Source: Przewalskia tangutica (taxonomy: Eukaryota; Streptophyta; Magnoliopsida; Solanales; Solanaceae). Taken from it: 64,000 nucleotides of DNA. Positions 46,157 through 56,665 of this stretch are shown piece after piece. Where the stretch lies: contig CM056724.1 of the NCBI GenBank assembly GCA_029844215.1, forward strand, positions 7,682,307 to 7,746,306, in the 5' to 3' direction. Both the position numbers and the translations under genes were made by a program. Position 1 is the first letter of the stretch; the number at the start of each line of letters is the position of its first letter. The notes below the pieces were generated by a model. The model had not been told where the DNA came from, searched no databases, and saw nothing but the letters and a program-made list of their open reading frames with translations.

Positions 46157-48413
46157 AGAATTCTGTTTTCCAAATCTTAGAGATGGTTATTATAAGTTGG
46201 GTGTTCAAAACCGAACTGTAACCGATAATCCAATCACAAAATAGATTTATTGATTTATTGATATCAGATTATTGGATTAACGGCTGGGGAACGATTTGAA
46301 ATTTTATAGTTAATGATTTAATGGAGCGGGGTATGGTTTTCTTATCGGTTTCACAGTTAACCCATTAAGAATCATTAAATTCACATTTATACCCTTTTGT
46401 ATATAAAATACTTTGGATTTAGAAACGCTAAAGTAGACCACTGCTCCATTGTCTTTTCCAACTTCCAAGGCAACAACTTTGGATTGCCAATTATCTACTA
46501 AGTATTAGTATCTATCTATATGGAGGGACCAAGTTATTAGCGATGTAGGTTTCCTAGTTGGATTAACAAAAAAAACAGCTCTTATTCCAACTTTGATTGA
46601 CAAAGCTGAAATCATCATTCTTTTTACAGTTGATAGTGCTTTCATTTGCGGTCAAGAGTATATGACTGTTAGGAAAATAAGCTACGGCATACATTTGCTA
46701 AGCTTTCAAGTGCTATCCTATCCCTATTGTATATGATTGATGTACTTTTACTATTTCCTAAACATCTTTGAGTTAATTTGATTACAGTTTCAAATATGTT
46801 ATTTGATGCTAGAAGTAGTTGTTTGGCATAATTTCTAAACTGAATAGACATAATTTATATGAAATCTTGTGTAGCAATTTTATTTGGCATATTTTATTTG
46901 CGATTTAGTATAAAAAGTAGACTTTATTAAAATATATTCCTTGTATTTATTAAAATATGAAGAAGATACCTTAATATTAAAAAGTAGTAACCCCCTCCCC
47001 TACCAAATGGGATAATTGAAAAAAATAAAAAGAAAGCTATCACTTTCTTGACTCTGAAAAGTCACAAACTTCAAGTTCTGCTTTACTCTTTCCCAAAAGT
47101 ATTTTTTGAGAAAATATGTTTAGAAACACTTTTTAAAATTTGATCAAATATAAATTGTGTATTAAATTAAATAGCCAAACACAAATTACTTCTCACGAAA
47201 TATATATTTTTTGGAATAAACAATTTATCAAAATAAGCTTATTTTAGAATTATGGCCAAAGAAATTGTAAATTTGTCTACTTTGAGAAAAGGAAAAGATA
47301 TGTACAGGTTGTCCTGAGTGTGAAATTAGTTGAATTGAAAGTTGCAGGTCAATCTTTGCTTCCTTTAATAGGAAGAAATTCTTAAAAGGAAAATTTCTTT
47401 TCAGACTAATTGACTATACAGCACTTTGTCTTTTAGGACGGTTGAGTCAATATTTCTTTTTCTACTAATCAGCTGGCACTTCCACAGATATCTTTATGAT
47501 TAGTGGCAATCATAAGCTACTGTTTTTTCATGTTATATAATTGTTTAATAAGTGATTATATTATTTATTTCATTTGAAAATTCATAAATTTTAGGTTACA
47601 GTTTAAAATTTAATAAATGTTAAATAATAATTAAATATTTTGTTAGTTCCCAAAGATTATATTTGAGTAAATTTAAATAATAAGAATAAAATCTAAATAA
47701 GGTCTATCGAAATAGTCTTTCTATGCAGCTCATAAAGATAAGAATAAGGTCTGCATTTAGTTTTATTGTAGTAGCCTAAAATGGAAATCTTTACGTAATT
47801 TAACCAATCATAAGTTCATAACGACCGGCGGTCCCTTCTACTAATATTGGCAACTAAGCTGGCCATCTCAGGACCCGACCAAACCGGTCAAATAAAGGGG
47901 CCCAGACCATAAAATCACCAGTCTGATCCAACATAATTGGGCTGAGCGTCTGATTGACCTGGACCGGAAAACACTTGTTAAGCTGTCAGTTTTAGCCATT
48001 GGCAAATAGTGAGCCATTTTTTACAGCATCTTTTTGTTTTTTAACCTCAATTTATTTACAATTTAATCATTACACCTGGAACAAAATTCACCACGTTTTT
48101 ATTTTTCACACTAAACTTTCATTTTTCCAATCTCAGCTGATGTGAGGCACTGATTTTTACTTTTAAGCTAGACATTGATTCACAGTACAGAATTTAATCT
48201 CAGCTGTTACTCAAATTGCTTACCCATTCTTGCCTTTTTTTACCATAGCTTTATCAATAGAAGTGCATGTTTAATCTTTAAAAGGACGAGTACACATTCA
48301 ATGTGTATTCTTGAATAATCTGTTTTTTTTAATTATTTAATCGTTTCATTTTATCAAGTTCAATGTTAGTCAGATTAGTCAATATTTATCTCTTTCGTTA
48401 GCTGACTGATTAT
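46157..48413. other. AT-rich stretch without recognised gene
   Basis: At 46186-46380 strings such as AACCGATAATCCAATCAC and ATCAGATTATTGGATTAAC form loose inverted repeats, like hAT subterminal sequence, without clear ends. At 47820-47970 a GGTC/GACC-rich patch was not assigned. No gene was recognised. Confidence 0.4.
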
Positions 48414-51400
48414 ACAACATACCAGTGTAATCCCACAAGTAGTGGTGTTATCGGTCCGGTCCGGTCCGGGTATCCACTTACCGGTCCCGGGCCGATAAGC
48501 TTACCGGTCCGGACCGGTCCCGGACCGATAAGGTTTCGGTCCTGGAACGAGATCCGATCCCGGAGCGAAACCTTATCGGTCCGGTTCTCGGTCCGGACCG
48601 GTAAGAATTTTCCGGGTCGGGCCGATTTTTTTTTAAAATTGAATTTCCAATACTGAAATTGACATTCTCTGACACATTACCACGAAATTTTTACGTTGAA
48701 ATATATTGTATAGCGCGAGATATTTAGATTTGAAAATGGACAATTGGTAACAATTTGGGGTAAAAGTGAAATTGATTGGCAAGACGGATGTTTTTTGAGA
48801 AATCGGCTTCTCCAAACTGCTTTAGCTGTTTGTCCGGCCCTACCTCGAAAAAATACGCGAAATCAAAAAAACATTAGATCAAACGGACATCCGAGCGCAA
48901 AGTTATGATCATTTAAAGTTTCATTAATTTACAACTAATTAGTGACGGGGAGGGGGATGCAGGGGGCTTGGGGAGACTGGAGGGGGTTGGGGGGGCTTGG
49001 GGGGTGTTACCGGGTATTTTACCGGGTTATCGATCCGGCTCCTTATCGGTTCGGGTATTTTTTTGGTACTCGTATCCGGACCGTTAAGGTTTCGGTTCGA
49101 GTATCGATCCGGGTTTACCGGTCTGGTTCTCGGATAATTACCGGGAGTATCCGGACCGCTAACAGTCCTACCCACAAGTGGAGTTTAGGGAGGGTAGGAT
49201 GTACGCACACATTACATTTACCTTTGTAGGGCGACTATGTTGTTTCCGAAAGACCCTAGCTCAAAATGAAAGAAAAGAAGAGCAGAGAAATAAATAAAAG
49301 GAAAGGAAACGGAATGCGACGCAGACACAAAAAATAGATAGTAAAATAACAAGATACAAATCAAAAGCGCAATAGATAGTGATACACATCGAAGAATAGA
49401 AATATACTAATACTAGTAATACTACTAAGAATATGTGTAGAGGGGGATGTTCCCTACCTCTCCTACCTACAGTGTGATATCACTCGACTACATACTACAT
49501 TTCTACCCTAATTCTCGACCTCCACATTTTTCTATCTAGGGTCATATCCTCAGTAAGTTGGAGTTGTGTCATGTCCTGTCTAATCACATCCTCCTATTTC
49601 TTCTTCGGCCTACATCTGCCTCTCCTAACTCCAGTGATAGCTAACCTATCACACCTCATCTTCACATTGTCAAACCATCTCAGTCATGTTTCCCTCATTT
49701 TGTCCGCAATAGAGGTCACTCCCGCTTTGTCCCGAATAACATCTTTCCTAATCATATCTTTCTTAGTATGCTCACACATCCATCTGATAATTCTTATCTC
49801 AGTTAAATTCAGCTTTTGGACGTGGGCGTTCTTGACTGACCAACACTCTACTCCATATAACAAAGATGGTTTAACCATCACTTTGTAGAACTTACCTTTA
49901 AGTCTTGGCGACACATTCTTATCACATAAAATCCCAAAAGTGAGCCTCAATTTCATCCATCCCGCTCTAATACGATGTGCGACATTCTAATCAATCTCCC
50001 CATTTCCTTGAATTATAAATCTAAGATACTTGAAACTATCTCTCTTATATATAACTTGAGCGTCAACCTTAACTTCCACGCCCGCTTCATGCGTTATGTC
50101 ACTAAACGTAAACTCCATGTACTCTATTTTAGTCCTGCTTAACCTAAACCTTTAGATTATAGGGCATGTCGCCAACCTCCAACCTTGTGTTAACTCCACT
50201 ACGCATCTCGTCAATCAATACTATGTCATCGACGAATATCATACACCATGGAACCTTCTCTTGAATATAGTGTGTCAATTCGTCCACTAAAGCAAATAAG
50301 AACGGGCTAAGGGTTGATCCCTGATGCAACCTAATCGTGACCGGGAAGTAGTCTGAGTCCCCTCCCACCGTTCTAACCTGGGTTTTGGCTCCATCGTACA
50401 TGTCTGTGAGAGCTTAATGTAAGCCACATGTACACCTTTAGAATCCAAACATCTCCAAAGTACCTCTCTAGAAACTTTGTCGTACGACTTTTCTAGATCA
50501 ATGAACATCATGTGTAGGTCTCTCTTCATGTCCCTATATTGTTCCAACAATTGCCTTACAAAATGACTTCAGTAGTGTCCCCGACATGAAATCAAATTGG
50601 TTCTTACAGAAAGCCACACTCTCCTCATCCTCATCTCTACCACCTTCTCCCAAATTTTCATAGTGTGTCTTAGTAGCTTGATACATCTATAGTTGTTGGA
50701 ACTCTGGATATCACCCTTATTCTTGTACAATGAGACTATCATGCACCCTTATTATTGTACAATGGGAACATCGTGATCCACATTCATTCTTCTGGAATTT
50801 TAGCTATCTTAAATATGACATTAAATAGTCTAGTCAACCACTCTATACCTGCTTTGCCCGTATTCTTTCAAAAATCCACTGGAATATCATATGGCCTAAT
50901 CGCTTTCCCCTCCTCATCTTACCAATAACCCTCTTAATATCTGCAACCTTTATGCCTCTACAATATCAAAAACCTCTACGACTCTCAGATTGATATTATT
51001 CCCCTAATACGATATCCATATCCCCTTATTTATTCAAGAGCTTATGGAAATATGTTTGCCATCTCCGTATAATTTGTGTATCTTCTAACAATATTTCTCC
51101 ATTCTCATCCTTGATGCACTTCACTTGGTTCAGGTCACGAGCCCTCCTCTCCCTCGATTTGGTGAGCCTATACAACGTTATCTACATGCCTTTGCACTCG
51201 AGCTCTTCATACATGTGCTCAAAAGCTGTCATTTTAGCAGTCGTGATCGCTAGTTTTGCTTCCTTCTTCGCCACCTTATACTTCTCCATATTCCTCCTCT
51301 TGTCCTCCTCGTCTAAACTTTCCACTATAGTCGCATACGCAACCCTCTTGGATTTCACATTTCCTTGGACCTCTCCATTCCACCACCAATCTCCTTTATT

Positions 51401-52330
51401 CTACCTGAGTTATCCATCGAGACCCCTAACACCTCTCTAGCTAATTCCCTGATACAATCAGCTGTCATAGCCCACATACTATATGTCTTTCCACTATTCC
51501 TCCAAGCCCCCTAGCCACCAACTTCTCTTCAATCTCTTGGGCTTTGGCCATAGTCAAGCCTCCCTCGGTTGGTTATGAACAACCCTCTTCTTCTTCATCC
51601 GCTTGATACCTAAGGCCATAACAATGAGATTATGTTGGGTCGTGAGATTCTCGCTCGGATTACCTTGCAGTTCTTATAAAGACCTTTATCACACTTTCTC
51701 AAGAGCAGGTAATCTATTTGGGTCTTAGCCGTCGCACTACAGTAGGTCACTAAGTGATCCTCCCTCTTCTGGAAGCTTGAGTTGGCTATGACCAACTCGA
51801 AAGCTTTAGAGAAGTCTAAAAGTTAAACTCCTCCATTTCTATTTCCAAAACCAAAACCGCCATGAACATCATCATATCCGCCATAAATGGTCCCTATGTG
51901 ACAATTAAAATCCTCTCCTAAAATTAGTTTCTCGTTAAGCGATATACCCCTCCCAACCTCGTCCAACTACTCCCAAAAATGTTGTTTCACCTCCTCGTCC
52001 AAACCCGTTTGCGGCGCTTATGCACTAATTATGTTAAAGGTTAGTCCGCCTAAAACTAACTTTATGGTCATCATCCTATCATTCATCCTCCTAACCTCCA
52101 CCACTTACTAAAATTTCTACTTATTTCTTACCCCTTGCTTGTCCTTAGTACCACAACTTATACTCATCTACCTCCTTAGTCCTAGTTCATACCCATTTGG
52201 TTTTCTGAACACAAGCTACATTGATCTTTCTCTTCTTAGGAATCTTCACTAACTCTATAAACTTACTCGTCAATGTCCCTATATTCCAAGCCCTATTTTT
52301 TAACTCAGATGATGAGTGATTATATGACAT
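48414..52330 (-). mobile_element. Near full-length RTE-type LINE, heavily mutated
   Basis: Minus strand. It starts at about 52330 with an ATG and an endonuclease domain (pieces at 52330-52160, and 51795-51610 with DYLLLRK). Reverse transcriptase follows: LHMMFIDLEKSYDKV at about 50510, LHQGSTLSPFLFALV, FVDD at 50225-50236. The RT tail at 49956-49684 has KPSLLYGVECW and IIRWMCEHTKKD. The 3' UTR ends ACTGGTATGTTGTA at 48414 and is split by the hAT element at 48440-49170. Without that insert it is about 3.2 kb, the usual RTE length. Stops and frameshifts are everywhere. Confidence 0.9.
48440..49170. mobile_element. Non-autonomous hAT element rich in GGTCCGG palindromes
   Basis: Ends TAGTGGTGTTATCGGTCCGG and, reverse-complemented, TAGGACTGTTAGCGGTCCGG. 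Perfect 8-bp target duplication CCCACAAG (48432-48439, 49171-49178). The first and last ~170 bp are dense CCGGTCCGGACCGG-type palindromes. The middle is AT-rich except for a G-run tract at 48949-49008. No transposase was found. It is inserted in the tail of the RTE LINE. Confidence 0.95.
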
Positions 52331-53850
52331 GGAATTCCAAAAGTATTCTGTAATATTTTTACGACAGCCAATTTCTCATTTTAAATGTTTCTTTTTATGG
52401 TGAAATTTTTTTCACGTAAATTCATAGTGATAGAATATTAACATGACGATTCACGATTAATATAACCATAATTTGTCGAATGAAAATTAGATACTTTGGT
52501 AACGCGGCTTAAACTTCCCTCATTACCAATCACGCATTAGAGTGTCGAAAAGGGACTTAAAAACGTCGCAATTTGGGTGTTATCTTTCCGCCGCAGATTT
52601 GCATTTTCGATGTGACAAAAATAATTATTCTGATGTGACAAAAATAATTTCATAATGTTACTATTATAACATTAAAATTTAATAATCATTCGTAAAATTA
52701 ACCATTACACTATAACTTTTCTAATTTTTATAGCGTATTAGAGTTTAAGTCACATTTTGAATATTATTGCAAACAGATTCAACCCCTACCCCTAGGTTGC
52801 TGCACCCCTTTCAAACATCTTCAACCCCTACCCTTAGGCTCCTTGGATCGTTCTTCCAGAAGGTGCTTGCTATATATCATCACTTAATCCTTAAGCAAGT
52901 GTTCCTTTAATAAAAAAAGTAAACTCTAACGTGCATTAATATTTGGAATATCTAGTTTCGTAATTCATTATACATATTATTTTAATTATATATGTAGAAA
53001 ATGAATATAAAAGATTTGTAAATAATTACATAGAGTTTTGTAAGATTATTTTTTCTATCTCAATCTTAAGTGGACAGCAAACAAAATTCTCTCTATTATT
53101 AGGCATTTAGCAACTATAGAAAATTTTCCTCTTAAATTTTTTATTTCACCTTCTTGATTCATTAAACACACTTGACGAAGCAGCCTTTATTTTTCTTTTC
53201 TTTCTTCTTCAGTGGATCTCAACAAGATTGGAAGTCTAAAGTTAAATTTCATAGAGACCTTATTTTATTTTAAAAAAAGAAAGAAAAAATCCTTATATAT
53301 ATTTGTTTAAATCCTATTTTTCTAGATTTTTTAGATGCGCATTCATTAATTACTGTTTTATAATTAATTTGTTTTAACAAATTTCTTTCAATTGATAATA
53401 TAGCTAATCCGTTCAATTTCTCTTGAGATATTGTTGATCTTAGTAATAAGTAAAATATTTGTATGACTATATAAATAATTTTTTTAAGGTAAAATGAGAA
53501 GTATAAAGTTAAATTATGAAATCTCTTGAGATATTGTTGGTCTAAGCAATAAGTAACATGTTTGTCTGACCATATAAATCATTTTTTTGAGGTAGTAAAA
53601 TGATAAGTATAAAGTTAAATTATGATTAAATATAAAAATATTACTGTACTTTTTTTTTTGAACTAATTAAAAGAAAAAAGCGTCGTATAAATTAGGACGA
53701 GCGTCATATAAAACTATTTTTTCATATATTTTTTTTTTTTAAAAACGTCATTAACAGTAACATCAGTGAGCTAAGCCAACTGTCACTGGTCTTAGTAGCC
53801 TTGGCAACCAAGTAATTGAAATTTACAGTTTAGTCCTAACCCATTGAAAA
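52331..53850. other. AT-rich intergenic DNA
   Basis: No gene was recognised. Two phrases ending GTATAAAGTTAAATTATGA and sharing CTCTTGAGATATTGTTG are duplicated near 53420-53520 and 53520-53625. A T run with TCGTATAAATTAGGACGAGC at about 53680 looks like a Stowaway fragment. Confidence 0.4.
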
Positions 53851-53858
53851 ACTTGGTG

Positions 53859-53866
53859 TATTTAAA
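53859..53866 (+). promoter_or_regulatory. Candidate TATA box of the small PPPRRGQIK gene
   Basis: TATTTAAA about 130 bp upstream of the ATG at 53995, a usual plant spacing for a TATA element plus 5' UTR. No other element was assigned. Confidence 0.4.
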
Positions 53867-53994
53867 AGGTGGATACACTTGAGCAAATATCCTGACCAAT
53901 CATAGAGAAATACTTTCTCATTTTCTTCACTCTGTAGTCTCTGTTTTTGACTCTGTTCCTCCCAAACAAATCATTTTGTTTTTCACAAACAAAA

Positions 53995-54309
53995 ATGGAA
54001 TTGAAAATGGAAGAACTATACAAGAATAACTATAAGCAGATGCTTCCTCCACCACCAAGAAGGGGACAAATAAAGATGAAAATATTGACTTCTCTGATTA
54101 AATCTGCAACTGAATTTGTTTCCGGTGGATCCACAAACAAAAAAAACCAGGAGAATCCCCAAATTGTGTTGATTCCGATGGATCAAACAGATGATGGTGT
54201 TTTTTCTTTTAAGTTGGACGAGTTCTATGTTAAAAAGGCAGTCCGGTGTACTAAATTTCCGCTATATGCGAAGTCCGTGAAAGGGTCTGACCACAAAAGT
54301 TTGTTGTAA
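53995..54309 (+). CDS. Small PPPRRGQIK-motif protein whose C-terminus comes from a SINE (104 aa)
   Basis: The start at 53995 (AAAAATGG context) is preferred over an in-frame ATG 48 nt upstream, because the basic leader and motif then sit as in the paralogues. Order: Met/Lys-rich leader, MLPPPPRRGQIKMKILTSLI, a Ser/Asn-rich stretch, IVLIPMDQTDDG, FSFKLDEFYV. From about 54231 the frame enters an antisense Au-like SINE and its last ~26 codons (KKAVRCTKFPLYAK...) are SINE-encoded, ending at a SINE stop. The target duplication sits at the codons for EFYV. Function unknown. It could be a real gene with a captured end or a gene broken by the insertion. Confidence 0.65.
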   Translation: MELKMEELYKNNYKQMLPPPPRRGQIKMKILTSLIKSATEFVSGGSTNKKNQENPQIVLIPMDQTDDGVFSFKLDEFYVKKAVRCTKFPLYAKSVKGSDHKSLL

Positions 54310-54416
54310 GCATCATTATCTTGCATTTCTGTCAGAAACTATTTTTTCACTACTTGAACTCATAACCTTCTGGTCACATGACAATAACTTTATCAGTTAT
54401 TTCAAGACTCCACTCA
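54231..54416 (-). mobile_element. Au-like SINE inserted in coding sequence
   Basis: On the plus strand it reads AAAAAGGCAGTCCGGTGTAC at the left, CTTGCATTTCTGTCAGAAAC in the middle, CTTCTGGTCACATGACAA and CTTTATCAGTTATTTCAAG at the right. This is the complement of a full-length Au SINE. The 11-bp target duplication GAGTTCTATGT lies at 54220-54230 and 54417-54427. It inserted within the reading frame of the small gene. Confidence 0.9.
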
Positions 54417-55087
54417 GAGTTCTATGTAAATAATGAGAAATTATGTTTATCCTGTTTTCTTTTTAGTATTTCAGTCAGAGTTCTATGTAAATAATGGGAA
54501 ATTATGTTTCTCCTGTTTTCTTTTTAGTATTTCAGTCAGAGTTCTATGTAAATAATGGGAAATTATGTTTCTCCTGTTTTCTTTTTAGTATTTCAGTCAG
54601 AGTTCTATGTAAATAATGGGAAATTATGTTTCTCTTGTTTTCTTTTTAATATTTCAGTCAGAGTTCTATGTAAATAATGGGAAATTATGTTTCTCCTGTT
54701 TTTTTTTAGTATTTCAATCAGAGTTCTATGTAAATAATGAGAAATTATGTTTCTCCTGTTTTCTTTTTAGTATTTCAGTCAGAGTACTATGTAAATAATG
54801 GGAAATTATGTTTCTCCTGTTTTCTTTTTAGTATTTCAGTCAGAGTTCTATGTAAATAATGAGAAATTATGTTTCTCCTGTTTTCTTTTTAGTATTTCAG
54901 TCAGAGTTCTATGTAAATAATGGGAAATTATGTTTCTCCTGTTTTCTTTTTAGTATTTCAGTCAGAGTTCTATGTAAATAATGAGAAATTATGTTTCTCC
55001 TGTTTTCTTTTTAGTATTTCAGTCAGAGTTCTATGTAAATAATGGGAAATTATGTTTCTCCTGTTTTCTTTTTAGTATTTCAGTATT
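54417..55087 (+). repeat. Minisatellite: 11 units of about 61 bp
   Basis: Unit starts GAGTTCTATGTAAATAATG(A/G)G and ends TTTCTTTTTAGTATTTCAGT. There are eleven copies, mostly 61 bp, with units 4-5 about 60 bp. In the last six units a GAG/GGG base alternates strictly, giving a 122-bp higher-order dimer. The first unit contains the right copy of the SINE target duplication, so the array was amplified from what was originally coding sequence. Each unit carries a pyrimidine tract plus AG, resembling a 3' splice site. Confidence 0.95.
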
Positions 55088-55719
55088 TCGGCACCTGCAA
55101 TTTTTTTTCATAATTAGTGCTCGAGCTTAAAACTTCTGATTAAGAAATGATCAATTGCTTCACCTTATTCACTATATATACCTTTATTTGTTTAATTTTT
55201 TTATTTTTCTTCTTTTTGTGTAATTTTCAATTTTGGAGTGTATGGTAAGTTGATATTGAAATAGCAATGAGCCTCTATGCAAAGTGTAAATTTGGAATTT
55301 CTTTTCTTAATTGGTAAATTAGCACTTTTAGTCCCTTAAATGTTAATTAAATTTTTATTTTGGTCCTTATGATTTTTGGTTAAGTATATTTAACCTTGAT
55401 ATATTGCATTTTGATTTCTCTGTTTGTGAATTTTTACAAACTTAATGAATTATTAAGTGTTAAATCATTCAATTATTTAAGTGTTATGTTGGATTTTTAA
55501 AATGTTACTCTATATTTGAAGGTAATGTAGTCAAAATTAGGAAATATCACATATTTCCTTTATATAGGATTTAAAAAATACCATATTTTAGTTAATTTCA
55601 GGTTAGATGTGATTTGTCAAATGGTACAAGGACTAGTCCTTATACTTTTCACTTAGGTTGAGAACTTCTATGGAATGGTGGGCACATAAAGTTTTTACCT
55701 TTAGGAGCAAATCATCAAA
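55088..55719. other. AT-rich non-coding DNA
   Basis: No gene or transposon end was recognised. It may contain the former 3' part of the small gene. Confidence 0.4.
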
Positions 55720-56005
55720 TCAATTATCTTTGAGTTTCTGAATAAGGGTCTTTGTTGTCCGAACAAGATACATAGCATGGACAATGTCCAGTGAATTCTT
55801 TTGGAGAGCTTGAGAAAGAGAATTAGTAATCTCCATCAATTCTTGGATGAAATGCAGGATGAAAACAAACTCGAATGAATTCATTGCCTCAAGGCCAAAA
55901 TATGCTTGATCCCGTTGAGTGCTTGTTTTGCCATCATCAATAGTATTATCAAGAACCAAACGTGTAGCATTGTACATATATTCCATTTTTTTAAATGGGG
56001 GTGGG
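55720..56005 (-). pseudogene. hAT-type transposase fragment (DUF4371/ZMYM1-like)
   Basis: Minus-strand frame. The segment FEFVFILHFIQELMEITNSL, then SQALQKNSLDIVHAMYLV and TKTLIQKLKD, is characteristic of the central part of plant TTF-type zinc-finger/hAT-dimerisation transposases. About 90 codons are recognisable; the N-terminal part of the frame is unrelated. Neither the zinc finger nor the dimerisation region is present. It is likely the broken remnant of a domesticated or mobile hAT gene. Confidence 0.75.
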
Positions 56006-56665
56006 CCAGGACCCAGGCCCAAGGTATGATCCGCCCCTGTGATGAACCCACCATCTATCCTCGACACGATGCTTATAAACCTATATATCAAAAAAATACA
56101 AACTAACATAAATTGAAAAAAACACACGCACTACTAAAAACTAAGCAAAAACACACACACAGAATTACAAAAGTTTGTGCTAGCAAAAAACTATGTAAAA
56201 GTTCAAAAATATATAAAACACACTACACAAAACAAAAAATTAAATCCTGTTAAAATGCATGTTAAGATGGAAGTTATATTTTTCAATTTAAAAAAACCCT
56301 CAAGAGATGAGAGGAAAACGTGACAAGATGGGCTTGAATTTCGCAGAACGTGGGTCGGGGAAAGGGGCGAAATTGGGCCTATTTGAGAGAGGGGATAGGA
56401 CGAGTAAATAGTTTATATTGGGTTGGGCATAAATGAAAATAGTTGCAAAAGGGTAGGGCCGTGTAAATATTTTGCCTTGGGTGGGCAATCGATGTACTTT
56501 ATACTAAGGGGGAAAAAGAATGAGTTGAGGGAGCGAATCCCGTTCAAAATTCAAACTCAAAAAGCCCAACAACCAACGGGTCGGGCCCACTTTGTGTCAG
56601 TTCACACTTTCCCTCCTTTTGTACTAACTAGATTCACGATATTCCAAATCAAAATTCTGTCAGAA
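56006..56665. other. Upstream region of the MAP kinase gene
   Basis: Contains a CACACACAC tract near 56145 and GGGC-rich lines (56330-56480). It should hold the promoter and 5' leader of MPK13, but no convincing TATA box was identified. A frame open to the start codon exists upstream (from 56423), but the family start is at 56666. Confidence 0.4.

Noticed and set aside
49571..49888. Plus-strand frame of 105 codons
   Set aside because: It is antisense to the RT tail of the RTE LINE.
51111..51440. Plus-strand frame of 109 codons
   Set aside because: It is antisense to the LINE RT/endonuclease region and low in complexity.
54417..55087. Regularly spaced ~61-bp repeats that could be mistaken for a CRISPR array
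   Set aside because: There are no unique spacers; whole units are repeated head to tail. The sequence is from a plant nucleus. It is a minisatellite.
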